Part shown: piece by piece, positions 47,901 to 57,240 of the stretch
Layout of the letters: each line of letters opens with the position of its first letter
Numbering within the stretch: position 1 is the first letter of the stretch
Assembly (NCBI GenBank): GCA_018806985.1
Contig: JADANN010000369.1
Coordinates: 2,546,501-2,610,500 of the forward strand
Length of the DNA stretch: 64,000 bases
DNA from: Angiostrongylus vasorum
Taxonomy: Eukaryota; Nematoda; Chromadorea; Rhabditida; Metastrongylidae
Direction: 5' to 3'
Notes under the pieces: model-generated
The model's database searches: none
What the model was told of the DNA's origin: nothing
Seen by the model: the letters and a program-made list of their open reading frames with translations, nothing else
Made by a program: the position numbers and the translations under genes

Positions 47901-50900
47901 CAAGAAAAGCAAAAATAATAGTAGTAGTAACAACAATATTATTATCACTACCGTACCATCCTTGTATTGTCGTTATATCATTGGGACCGCAATAATAACG
48001 TTACACATTATTATTACTAAACTATTCTAGTTGTTGTTATTGTCATATTATTTATACTCAGTCGGTAGTTTGTTGGACACAGATGCAGCATCACGTGTCG
48101 CCTATGATGAGCTCTTCTCTATACTCGCTAGTTATAAAAGGGATAAAAGGATGAAGCTTTCGGCGTTGATCAATGCCTGAGGGATGCGGCATACATTCGA
48201 CTTCACTAAGCATCGTTGGGGGTGATTGAAGGCATATCTGACCTCTACAGTGACTAATGGCAGTCTACTGATGTATCGAGCCACTGCTGGTACTCTCCCA
48301 GACAAGTCTGGTAACAATTTGCCGACCCCGGAAGGACGGAGCTTGATGATCCTGGGATGCGGGGATCATCGACCCCATGTGTGTTACAGGGGGTCTCCGA
48401 TCACTGCACTACATGCTCCCTCTTCGATAGTAATATACGTAATAATGTACAAAAAATCTTTTCGAAAGAGTTCATTGATCGGTAAATTGAGTTTTAATTG
48501 ACTGTTATTTCAGCTTGGTCGCTATTATGAAATGGAATGGTAGGGCGTAAAGAGCAGAAATGGATTCAACGTAGGCTGCGAACACTACGAGACGCCGACA
48601 ACAAGGCACGTGTGTTGGACCATAGTAACATGATAGGCAGTTTCTTCTGTGGTTCTGCAACACATCGTTAGGCTCCAGCAAGCCATTGTGTGGGCCAAAT
48701 ATGCAGCACTCAAACGGAGCGTACGTACGGCACATCCCCAAGGGATTGATCAGCACGATTTATCCTTTTTCATTGCAGTTATTATTATTACCACTATTTA
48801 GTACTATTACTATTGTTATCGCTATTATTATTATTGTTACTGTATTAAACTCAACTGGTAGATAAACGCGAAGGAGATGGCGACCCCCGTATAGACGCAG
48901 AAAATGTGCACAGCCGGCAAGGAGGTGATAGCACCGACGCCAAATGAGAGGGCATCTGTGGTAGCGGTGATGAGGATCGAGACGGCGGCGTCCGACAGGC
49001 ACTCGGCCATCCGCTCGGCCACCGGAGCACAGCGCGACGTGCGACGCATCGCGGCGACCATCAGGAACATGTTGTCGGTGCCGACCGCTGCAGCAAGTTC
49101 GGGAAATTCTCATGTTTTTCCATCTCTGTTCTCTTACTTCTTTAAGCCATCTATTCATTTTTACTCTTATTTCACGACTGATTTGATTTGACTGATTATT
49201 TGATGATGTGAACTCAAGGTGAGAGCAAACTGGCGGCTGGGCTTAGCGCGAGTTGGAACGCAGTAGTGCTTTCCGCTATAGGTGTTAGCTGCTTCGCAAG
49301 AAATCGGCAAGCGTTACCGACGACAAGGAACGGCATCACAGAGACGATGTCGCTGTACGGCAGTCCGAGCAGCAGCAGCGTTCCGATCGACGTTACAATC
49401 CCCATTCCGGCGTTGACGACACCTGAACGGGTACAGCTCATTAGATATTCGCAGTCGCTGGTAAGAAAAAAGATCTAAGTTATGGAGAGAGGAAAGGAAA
49501 ACAACCTGAATCATGGAAGAAGGTGAACGAACGGATCTACCGCTCTAAGAACATTTTACAAACATCAAAGCTGATCGCTATAAACGCTTTAGCTTTTGAC
49601 ATCGAAAGTGCTTGATTATTTTCTCCAATCCTTTCTTCCAAATAGCTATAAAAAAGACAGAAGATAAAGCTTTCGGCGTTGATCAATCCCTGAAGGATGT
49701 GTCATCCACTCGACTTCATTAAGCATCATTTGGAAGTGACTGAATGCATATCTGGCCTTTACAATGACTCGTAGTGGCCTGTATCGAGCTAGTGCTGCTA
49801 TCTTCCCAGACAAGTCTGGTACCAATTTGCCGACCCCGGAGGGATGGAAGGCTTGGTGGGCCATAGACGCAGGGATCGATTCCACGTGTGTGTGGCAGGG
49901 CGCCTCGGACCACTGCGCCACACGCGCCCCTATATACTCGCGCCCAAATAGCTATAGTCTTGTAATATTATTTATTAATTTGATGAACAAACTGACCAAG
50001 AATAGCAAGTATTGGTTTGCTCAACACCCAGTCGATATAGTTAGTGTTATCGATGAACGCTATCGAACACAACATTGAGAAGACTACAAGAAATGTGAAG
50101 GTGATTACGAATCGAGGCACTGAAAACAAAAAGTAGCAAAGCTGGTTGGCGCTACTCATGCAGCACATGGATATTGATTGATCACGTCGGTCGATCAATA
50201 GCAGTGTTCGCATTCGACAACAAAAAATCCGGAGCAGATCGTCGAAAGCTCGGCGTGTCTGGTTTTTTTGTTTTGTACCGGGACAAGAAGGAATTCTACA
50301 CTTACTCAGAGAGTCAGCGTTTCGACGCAGTTCGTCGGCTAGCGTTTGTGAATGGAAGTATGTGATTTTTATATAGGGATCTTCAGGATATGCAGATAGG
50401 TGAATAACGAGCTCCTGAAACAAAAAATTGTTTGTTTTTTATCCGAAACCTTTTCATTTTACTCGCTAGATGCGCTACGTCGTCAAAGAATCAATATGCA
50501 TTTGGTAGCGCAGTCATATTTATATCCTCCATATCCTATTCGTTGTAGAGAAAAATGGGCGCTTCTGAAAGTGATCTATAAACCGCATCCTGTTTGCATG
50601 CGAAATCTTCACACTTACTTAACTGGATACGTGGACCGCCTGTCCTCACTGGTTGTGCGGGCTCCAGCATATTCTCCGTTTTTGGGAGTTTTGCTGGTTT
50701 AGCCATCGTGTTTCACTGGAGTCTCGAGATCAGCCTGGCCAAAGTCTGCCCCGGGTCGTCGCCACTACAGGTAGTCGCCGCCCTTGTGGATCAGAAGGAG
50801 ATTTGCCACCATGCGACTAGTTTGATACCAGGACGGTGTTGGATCCTGGTATTGGTTTAGTCTTAGCTGGGATTTTTTGAAAGATATTGCGAGAAATACA

Positions 50901-53900
50901 ACGTTTGTAGATTTATTAACAGTTTTTCTTTTCAACTGCGGTTAAATTTCAACTTTCAAGTCGAAATCTTCCAACGGCTCAGTTCGAAACCTTCCAACCT
51001 TCGAGCCCTCATCGTGGCTGGAAGGTGTTCTTGGGTGTCGGACTGCGATGTATAGCAGGAAGATACGTCCTATCGGCTCTGTCTTCCAAACTGAGGAGTC
51101 TGCGTTTCCATCAGGAACCCGAGCTAAGAGTAAACCAATACCAAGGGTCCACCATCGTCCTGATATCAAAGTCGCGTGGTGGCAAATCTCCCTCTGATGC
51201 ACAAGGACTGCGACTGCCTTTGGTGATGAAGACATCGGGCAGACTTTGGCCAGGCTGACCACGGGATTCCAGGGAACCGCAATGGCTTAACCAGAAAACC
51301 TCCGAAAAATGGTGATTACGCTGGGGCCTGCACAACCCAGTGAGGATGGGCGGTTCAAGTATCAAGTATCAAGTGCTCTTTTCAACTAACGCTTTGAATT
51401 TCTATTTCTTTTTGGTTTGTTTTTTTACCTCGTTTTTTTAGACCAGTTTACTAACGAGTGATACATACCTTTTCCCAGAGACCAGAAATATAGCTAATAT
51501 TACTCGGATAGAACTTCAGATGATAGATTAGGAACCATGCACGAGCACTAGCCAAAATACTGGAACCCTTTTCGGTCCTCATCAACGACACACCTCCAAG
51601 CGCTGCACCCAAGTATCCTCCTCTATGATAAGTCATATTTAGTTGGGATAGACAAGAGATAATAACGTTCATGTGTCTTCTCAGCTTTTTAGAAGTGCTC
51701 CATTATAGTGGGACCTTTTGGAAATTTTCCGCCTCAGTATGTGTGGACTTTGTCCAGCTAACAAGTTCTAATCTCTCGGTGTAAAACAAAGAAGAAAAAA
51801 AGTGGAGAAAGATACCAGCTGAAGCCTAAGACACTACTGTAAAGCAAAAACACAGCTCAGCTTAACCTTCCACGTTTTGAATAAGGAGAACGTTTAGATG
51901 ATAACGCGCACTCACTCGGTTCCAAATCGAAAGTATGGAAATGTGATGTTGATTCCATGATTGTAGAATTCGGAGAGCCTACGAACGTGCTTGTTACCCG
52001 GACAACCACTATCTGGAGAAGATTCTCATTGAAAAAGAGAACTGATGGAGGGCTAATTTTTGATCCATCGACTGTTGTAGGCCAAGGTGCCATAGTGGAC
52101 CACCAAATGGTCTTCTGATTAGCTGAAGGTTCACCTTTGTACTGTAGGCAGAGATCCTCATACGAGTAGTAGTGCTCCTCGTGGAGAGCTTCAACTCTGC
52201 AACTCAGCACATTATATGTCTTCTTAAATGGAAAATTCACTTTTGTTTCTCAATGAAGCTTGCCAGGAGGATCTGCACCGGCAGTTTTCCTCCTGGTTAA
52301 GCTTCGAAACCAAGATGTCGAGTTACCGTTGAAGCTTGAAATGTTCAAATTTCCACAGATAACGAAAGTCATACAATGAGATGCTCAACCCCGAATGTTG
52401 GTTTATAGAAAGGTTAGCTTTAGCTTCAAAAGTTATCTAAAGTCATTTAATACTGAGAGCGTTGCCTTCTGCAAATTGGTTACCACTTTTTAGCATACTA
52501 CTCCTCCTAGTTCTAGTGTCGGAGGTTCGGATCCTCCAGCGCTAAGTCATATGGCCTTCTCTTGTTCTCATGGAAAAAGATCACCATATTGTTTTTCATT
52601 GCAGAATTCAACGGGTTACATTTTTTAACCGGCTCTGGAAAAGACAAGGACGTCGAAGCGTTAGGCGGATGAAGTATTTTGTCAACCTCGTGTTAGTTTC
52701 TTAATGAAAGAATATTCAGTGGGCTATAGTCGATTTCAGCGGTTTCTAATATAATGAGAAGATGAAAACGAACCTATTCCGGATATACGCATCGAGGCGA
52801 AAGACTGCTTCGTTGTAGGGTGGCTCCAAAATATTACCGCCATCACGAGCGAGAGCTATCACCTGTATAGGACGACTTTACAATAATAACCCAGGTAAGA
52901 GTGTACGGACCAAACAATGATAAGGGGATCGATGCTGGTCAAATGTGACTGCGACTTCTAGTGAGGGCAGTCACGGAATACCTCACCATCTCAGAGAGCG
53001 AGTGGCTACCCTTGATGGTTAGAAAGGAATTCGTTGCTTCATTTACAAGAAACCAATGCGTCCTTGTTTTCTTATTATACCGAATTAACGCAGTGTGTGG
53101 GCATGAGTGGCGCAGTGGTCGGAGGCGCCCAGCAACGTATATGTGGAATCGATCCCCACACCTATGGCCCACCAAGCGTTCCATCCCTCCGGGTTCGGCA
53201 AATTGGTACTAGACTTGTCTGAGAGGATAGCAGCACTGGCTCGATACATTGGTAGGCCACCACGAGACATTGTAAAGGCCAGATATGCATTCAATTACCT
53301 CCAAACGATGCTTAATGAAGTCGAATGCATGGCGCATCCCTCAAGGATTGATCAACGCCGAGAGCTTTATCCTTTTTATCCTTTTGCCGATTTAACGTGG
53401 TAGTGGTAAATAAAACACATCGAAATCCTCCTCTGTCAAAAAAGCTGGCGTATTTAGTAGACGGAAGGAGGAAAGTCAATGTTGATTAGTCAGTGGGCTG
53501 TGCTTCAAAACTTATTAGATATACCCTTAAGTCTTCTAACTCCATTAACGTTGCTTGCTGCGAACTAGAAAATTTGTATCAATCCTCTTCATAAACGTTT
53601 CGAAGTTACATATATGGGTTCCAGCAGTGGATCAGGAACTCACAAATGCAAATAATTATTAAACATCCAAACAATTTATGGAATCGTTTCTCATACCATG
53701 TTATTTTTTCTCCTAGGTTCTCTTATCAGAGAGTGCATCTTATCCGACGAAGTTGGTCCCGATACTTTTAGGGTCAAACTTTCTCTTTATCAGCGGCAAG
53801 CATAACACTGCTGCATCATCTCATTTTCTTTGAAGTAAACAAACAAAATAGGAACAGGAGTGTAGGATAAAGTTCAGCAGACCTGTATCTCGCGATTCTG

Positions 53901-55263
53901 AGTCACAGCTCGTCCGGCGATGTAGTTATCGTCGGACAGTGGCCATTTCTCGTGAATCGCCTGTCGTTCGAGTTTGCTTGGTGCACTGAGCGGAGTGAAC
54001 AAGTACACTGCATCCGTCACTGGTTGCATGTGCAAGAATCCTAAAGTTGTTTTCAAAAAATACGAATCTCGTGCCATCCCAATAAGATGGAAAAATATTG
54101 ATCATTTTTGCCAGCGTTTAGTAAACGTTGGGTTTCCAGATAATGTTAGAATTGATTTTGCAGGAGAGGCAATGGGTATTATGAGGGAATGATGGGGAAG
54201 ACGGGGATCCTACCTTCTTGCGGCAAAACATTGGGACAAATGTGATCATTTACCAGCTTTGACGTTGAAATGACCATGTATTCCAAAGAATTGGCATAAC
54301 GATGATGAAGAAACCTATTAAAAGTGAACCCAGGGCAATCACTGCGGTCAAATAGGAACATGTAAACCTGTAGATGATAGTGGCACAGCTAAAATTTACT
54401 TACTTGGATGCTTGGATAGCTCGTCCTCACTGATTGTGCGGGCCCCCAGCATGATCTCCATTTTTCGGAGTTCAGTTGGCTTAGCCATTGTAGTTCCCTG
54501 GAGCTCCAAGGTCAGCCAGGCCAAAGTCTACCCCAAGTCGTCATCATCACAGGCAGTCGCAGCCCTTGTGGATCAGAGGGAGATTTGAAACCACGCGACT
54601 AGTTTGATACCAGGACGGTGGTGGATCGTGGTATTGGTTTACTCTTACCTGGGCTTCCTGGTGGAAACGCCGGACTCCTTGTCAGCTTGCGAGACCCGGC
54701 CGGAGGACGAGTCTCCCTACTGCACATCGCAGCCGGACACCCAAAAGCACCTCCCAGCCACGATGAGGCGGTAAACCGTTGGAGGGATCAAATGATCCTA
54801 GTAAGCTAAATGGAAAAGAAAACGTCCATGTCCTATTGGAAATATTTCATAGTGGACATTTGCTTCGGATGAGCAAGCCGTCATCAGATTGGCGAACATT
54901 TTAAGCTTTCCGCTCAATTATCGCTTATCGCCAATTTGCTGAGCTCTTTACTACTGGAGTGTTTAAGGATATAAACCCAAGTATTTTTTATCACTCATCG
55001 TCTTGGCTAGCATTGCTAAAGATAAAATGAAAAAAAGCATCCGTTGAAGGCCATGTACGCTACTTCTAAACTGTAACGGTTATATGGGGAAGAAGGCAAA
55101 GAAATAATACTGCTGTTGTTTATTATGCCAAGAACTCACCAGTGGCCATCGCGAGTGTGAGAAGCACGGGGAAGACGACGAACGGCAACGGATTGCTGGA
55201 CAGATAGCGACCATAACTGTAGAAGAACTGCGCGATTCGCCGCTCGATACAGTCGAAACGCAT
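32934..55263 (-). CDS. Patched-related (PTR) multipass membrane protein, about 20 exons, with apparent lesions
   Basis: RND/patched-like family, which in nematodes acts in moulting, cuticle and lipid or sterol handling. Exons 5' to 3': 55140-55263, 53883-54040, 52774-52862, 52135-52196, 51469 to about 51650, 50306-50414, 49997-50119, 49318-49422, 48855-49087, 45399-45500, 44891-45089, 44002-44103, 40982-41118, about 40868-40960, 38059-38250, 35836-35905, 34926-35015, 34331-34480, 34000-34152, 32934-33371. Landmarks: MRFDCIERRIAQFFYSYGR, DAVYLFTPLSAPSKLERQ, LARDGGNILEPPYNEAV, LGAALGGV, sterol-sensing region VGTDNMFLMVAAMRRTSR and ITATTDALSFGVGAI, EGLEPTNLLVQDSYAI, VVVNNAPDL, IDDAFYSMLKHWL, WPEYNITTF, and the second repeat SIGFSVDYAAHITYGYV. 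Problems: a T at donor position +1 (48854), a frameshift at a T8 run (about 44968), a frame break near 40.9 kb, and an unsolved join before the 51469 exon. Either a decaying copy or assembly errors. An ATG at 55383 would add 40 residues. Introns hold many SINEs. Confidence 0.9.
33560..33785 (+). mobile_element. SINE3 copy, plus orientation, single
   Basis: CAGACCAATCCCGTTGATGG at the left, tRNA-like GTGGTGCAGTGTGTAATACG and GTGGTTCGATCTGG (B box), end ATGTCTCAGCATCGTTGTGG. In the PTR intron after 34000. Confidence 0.85.
35505..35720 (-). mobile_element. SINE1 copy, head missing
   Basis: GGCGTTGATCAACCCCTGAG at the left, TCCGGTACTAATTTTCCAAC then TCCGGAGAGATGG in the core; the tRNA-like head is gone. 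Confidence 0.75.
36253..36620 (+). mobile_element. SINE2 copy in a PTR intron
   Basis: TAACGGTTTACGGTCTCATC then GTGGCTGGGAGGTGTTCC at the left; GATGGGACGTCCAAGTAAGC and ACTCAAGTAGT at the right. Confidence 0.85.
37275..37595. mobile_element. SINE3 foldback copy
   Basis: Left end TTATGTGAAATACGACCACG then ATGATGCTGAGATG; right end TTTACAAATATCTCAGCATC then ATTGATATT. Both outer ends are the 3' end of the element. GATTACCCCTTTCCGGGGGC is the tRNA-like part. Confidence 0.7.
37596..37710 (+). mobile_element. RTE-A reverse transcriptase fragment, plus strand
   Basis: Plus strand reads YNDINVDGKRGVQGDTASPK then LFTATIQNVMQTL, the same RT segment as at 542-991 and 30316-30500 but in the other orientation. 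Only about 115 bp remain. Confidence 0.8.
38695..38775 (+). other. tRNA-like remnant
   Basis: GTGGATACAATGGTTAGAAC then GCTCGGCCTGC resembles a tRNA A-box region (TGGNNNAATGGTTAGAAC). No cloverleaf or B box can be completed. Probably an old tRNA-derived SINE head. Confidence 0.3.
38780..40340. other. PTR intron stretch with nothing assigned
   Basis: About 1.5 kb between the PTR exons at 38250 and 40868. Short open frames on both strands lack homology; no repeat family was recognised in 38800-40300. Confidence 0.4.
40345..40387 (-). mobile_element. SINE1 head fragment
   Basis: GCAGGGCGCCTCCGACCATT then GCGCCACACGCGCCC is the reversed SINE1 head; the rest is absent. Confidence 0.7.
41405..41668 (-). 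mobile_element. SINE1 copy, minus orientation
   Basis: GGCGTTGATCCATCCCTGTA at the left; AGACAAGTCTGGTACCACTT in the core; GACCACTGCGCCACATGCAC at the head. Confidence 0.88.
41722..42262. mobile_element. SINE3 inverted dimer, arms about 170 bp
   Basis: Left arm 41730-41906 and right arm 42019-42195 are inverted copies, about 90% alike by eye, each with ACCACCACA and the GCGTTCGTTCCCC-type box. The element tail GCCATTAAAAAAGAGTAGGC then AGTAAATAAAAA occurs both in the centre (about 41907) and at the right end (about 42215). Confidence 0.88.
42596..42882 (+). mobile_element. SINE1 copy, plus orientation
   Basis: Head CATGTAGCGCAGTGGTCGGG, core GGATCGGCAAACTGGTACCA, end GATCAACGCCGAGAGC then TTTATC. 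Confidence 0.9.
43550..43915 (-). mobile_element. SINE4 copy, best preserved
   Basis: Read in reverse: head GCGGGTAGGGCACTGTTAGT (A box), B box GCTGGTTCGAGTCC, core CATTGGTACCAGACCTGTCT, then CTCAAGCAGCAGCCGAAGCC and GAAGTGCTGCGATCC at the 3' side. In a PTR intron. Confidence 0.82.
45655..45805 (-). mobile_element. SINE3 partial copy
   Basis: TGTAGTGTGAAATACAACCA and AATGCTGAGATATGAGC at the left, then GCGATTACCCTTCCAGGGAG; the rest is missing. Confidence 0.65.
46190..46295 (-). mobile_element. RTE-B 3' region fragment
   Basis: TTCGAGCATGGTGACGGCCG and CCTACTGCGAATGTAGTTTG resemble TTCGAGCATGGTGGCGGGTG and CCGACTGCGAGTACAGCTGT in the RTE-B element at 57340-57425. Confidence 0.45.
46420..46640 (+). 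mobile_element. Degenerate SINE1 copy
   Basis: Order of the family is kept (ACCAAGTCTTCCATCC, AATACCAGACTTATTTGGAA, GATTGGTCAACACCGAT), but most boxes are mutated. An old copy. Confidence 0.5.
47735..47885 (+). mobile_element. SINE4 3' fragment
   Basis: AAGCAGCAGTCGAACCTACA and AAGAAGTGCTGGGACCCGTA match the 3' half of the 43550 and 18145 copies. Confidence 0.55.
47905..48060 (+). repeat. Low-complexity ATT/AAT-rich stretch
   Basis: Interrupted ATT, AAT and GTT triplets; no gene signal. Confidence 0.6.
48145..48425 (-). mobile_element. SINE1 copy, minus orientation
   Basis: TTTCGGCGTTGATCAATGCC at the left, AGACAAGTCTGGTAACAATT and TGCCGACCCCGG in the core, TCACTGCACTACATGCTCCC at the head. 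Confidence 0.85.
48690..48772 (+). mobile_element. SINE1 3'-end fragment
   Basis: GGCACATCCCCAAGGGATTG then ATCAGCACGATTTATCC is the SINE1 3' end and tail only. Confidence 0.55.
48773..48845 (+). repeat. (ATT)n microsatellite
   Basis: ATTATTATTACCACTATTTA-like triplet repeats next to a SINE1 tail and 10 bp from the PTR exon end at 48855. Confidence 0.8.
49660..49932 (-). mobile_element. SINE1 copy, minus orientation
   Basis: TTTCGGCGTTGATCAATCCC at the left, AGACAAGTCTGGTACCAATT then TGCCGACCCCGGAGGG in the core, GACCACTGCGCCACACGCGC at the head. Confidence 0.92.
50622..50880 (-). mobile_element. SINE2 copy, 5'-truncated
   Basis: Left end GGATACGTGGACCGCCTGTC; stops at GTCTTAGCTGGGA, so about 130 bp of the 5' side is missing. 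Confidence 0.82.
51003..51372 (+). mobile_element. SINE2 copy
   Basis: CCCTCATCGTGGCTGGAAGG at the left; GAGGATGGGCGGTTCAAGTA then TCAAGTATCAAG at the right, a clear tandem tail. Confidence 0.88.
52519..52546 (+). other. tRNA T-arm-like remnant
   Basis: GGAGGTTCGGATCCTCC then AGCGCTA forms a perfect T-arm with a B box. The matching 5' acceptor (TAGCATA at 52492) pairs poorly and no D-arm or anticodon arm can be drawn, so it is a pseudogene or SINE relic. Confidence 0.35.
52625..52695 (+). mobile_element. MITE right-end fragment
   Basis: CCGGCTCTGGAAAAGACAAG then GACGTCGAAGCGTTAGGCGG and AACCTCGTGTTAG match the right end of the MITE family (compare 20580-20640 and 59515-59560). Confidence 0.55.
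53098..53390 (+). mobile_element. SINE1 copy, plus orientation, well preserved
   Basis: Head GCATGAGTGGCGCAGTGGTC, B box region GGAATCGATCCCC, core TCGGCAAATTGGTACTAGAC, end GATCAACGCCGAGAGC and a TTTATCCTTTTTATCC tail. Confidence 0.92.
54405..54785 (-). mobile_element. SINE2 copy
   Basis: TACTTGGATGCTTGGATAGC at the left, TCCCAGCCACGATGAGGCGG then TAAACCGTTGGAGG at the right. In the first PTR intron. Confidence 0.88.
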
Positions 55264-55754
55264 GGCGATTGCCGCCGGACCCTTAAAGTGGCCACCTTTA
55301 CGGATCGACGGCGGAAAAAAAGCAGAGGAAAGTGGCTCAGCGAAACGCACAGAACACAGAGAACAGCATGGAGTCGGTCGCATGCGGGCTTTTTTGAGGA
55401 ACTAAGAGAAAGACGGAATAAATCAAGGAGCTGAAGTATTCCATGAAGCTACGCATACATATTCTGTGATACATCCAAAAATTTAGTGTAGTATTAACTC
55501 TGGTGTGGTCTTATACAATGATTTATGGAATCCAGTTAGTAACGAAATCTGTGCCACTGCTGAACAGACGGTTAATCTTAGAATTTCCCAAAATAACAAC
55601 GATATCAACGTTCACTGGGCCACCAGCTGAGAGTTGAACTCGCTTTTGTCCACATGAGATCCAAATGACGCCACACTACACCATTTTTTCTTGTCAATAT
55701 GGAAAACCTGCAAATGTTGCTAAACGTTGAAAAAGCAATATCTGAACATTCACA

Positions 55755-56150
55755 ACGGTACTGAGATATTTGAAAAAACTCCGGGCCTCAGATGTCTGCG
55801 GTGGGGAACGAACGCGCTATTGCCCCTTCCGGGGGGCTAAGGCGTTCACCACCACACCATGCGGGTCCTTCGTTTTGCGTATCTCTCAGCTAGCTTTATC
55901 GATCAGTGCCATCAGTAATCACCAGACAGCTGGATTGATCTGGGAATTCAAATCGGAAATGGACCCAGTTAAGCTGAGGCTGCAGTCCAAATCGCAATTT
56001 AGACTTTTTATTTATTATTATTTATTTATTTACACCTTTGGTCCGGAGTTATGCAGATATCTCAGCACCATTTTGTTTGTATCATACATAATACCTTGCC
56101 GTGAAAAAACTGTAATAGGCGGTAAACAAAAAGTTTACATTGTGATATCT
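55755..56150. mobile_element. SINE3 copy with an extra inverted 3' end
   Basis: 55757-56010 is a minus-orientation copy (GGAACGAACGCGCTATTGCC, ACCACCACACCATGCGGG); 56040-56150 is a plus-orientation 3' end (GGAGTTATGCAGATATCTCA, ATACCTTGCCGTGAAAAAAC). Confidence 0.72.
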
Positions 56151-56234
56151 GAACATTTAATTTACATGGTCTTTCACTAGGTAATAAGGAAAGTTCACTA
56201 AGAGATCTCACGACAACGGCTAGAAGTGTAATAA

Positions 56235-56520
56235 ATGAAATTGATCTGGGCAGCCCAAATCGGCATTGAACAGAGCCAAGCTAAGGCCGTAGTTGAAATC
56301 ACAATGTTAGCTTTAACAAGATGAGAGACAAGTGAAACGAAGGACCCGTATGGTGAGGTGGTGTACGCGTTAGCCCGTGGAAAGAATAATAGCGCGTTCG
56401 TTCTCCACTGCAGACACCTGCAGGCCGGAGTTTTGCAAATATCTCAGCACTATTGTGGTTGTATGTCGCATAATACCCTGCCATATAGAAGGCAGCAAAT
56501 AAAAAAGTTAACATTGTAAC
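56235..56520 (+). mobile_element. SINE3 copy, plus orientation
   Basis: GAAATTGATCTGGGCAGCCC at the left, GGTGAGGTGGTGTACGCG and GCGCGTTCGTTCTCCAC (boxes), GCAAATATCTCAGCACTATT then GTGGTTGTATG at the 3' side. Confidence 0.82.
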
Positions 56521-56579
56521 AAATGAAAACAGAAAAAATAGCACAGAAGTAAAAAAGACAACTCTAGGCGAATGCACTA

Positions 56580-57235
56580 TTAAAATTGTCAGCCGACGAT
56601 TTTTAAAATATTACATGAATCAGCTAAGGAGTAAAAACCAAAGTGTCGAATTCTTAGCAGATTTCACCAAGACTTCAGTTGGCTTAGAAAGTAGAAGTAC
56701 AAATCTTCACTCCAATTCAGGACCTCGGAGTGGAGGGATTTCTTGAAAAGGGAAAGGAAATTTGCACGGCAAACAACAGTGGAAGAAAAGCTGAAGCTCA
56801 GAGAATATCGAAAATTCGCAATGTGTTGTAACTCTCAGCGAATAGGACGAAGTTCTTTGGAAAATAAGACTCGCTGGCGAAATCATTGTGATTCACATGG
56901 ACTTGGAAGCTCGCAAATTACACTGACGAGCCCCTACGATTATCGGAAACCTCATGGTTGGGATGGACGACCTAATGGATGGATGGTTGAAAGTACTGTG
57001 GCAGAGATATAGGAGTGGCAGAGTGCGACCGTCAGGTAACAATCTGCACTACCGCTGCCGCCCCGCTGAGCGACCGATCTATTGAGGTCAGGTTCGTGGC
57101 AGATCACTACGGATCTGCTCAGAGAATCATTCCAAAGGGTCTTTGCCGTCTCGATATCGTTAGCAAGTTGGTTTGCTTGTGTGGTAAACTGAAGTTCAGT
57201 ATAAATCGAAATGTTGTAATGTTGTATTTAAGACT
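56580..57235. other. Unassigned stretch with two adjoining open frames
   Basis: Plus-strand open frames at 56743-57012 and 57015-57458 (the latter runs into the RTE-B element). The first is basic (MKRERKFARQTTVEEKLKL). No homology was recognised; they may be part of another decayed element. Confidence 0.3.
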
Positions 57236-57240
57236 AACAC

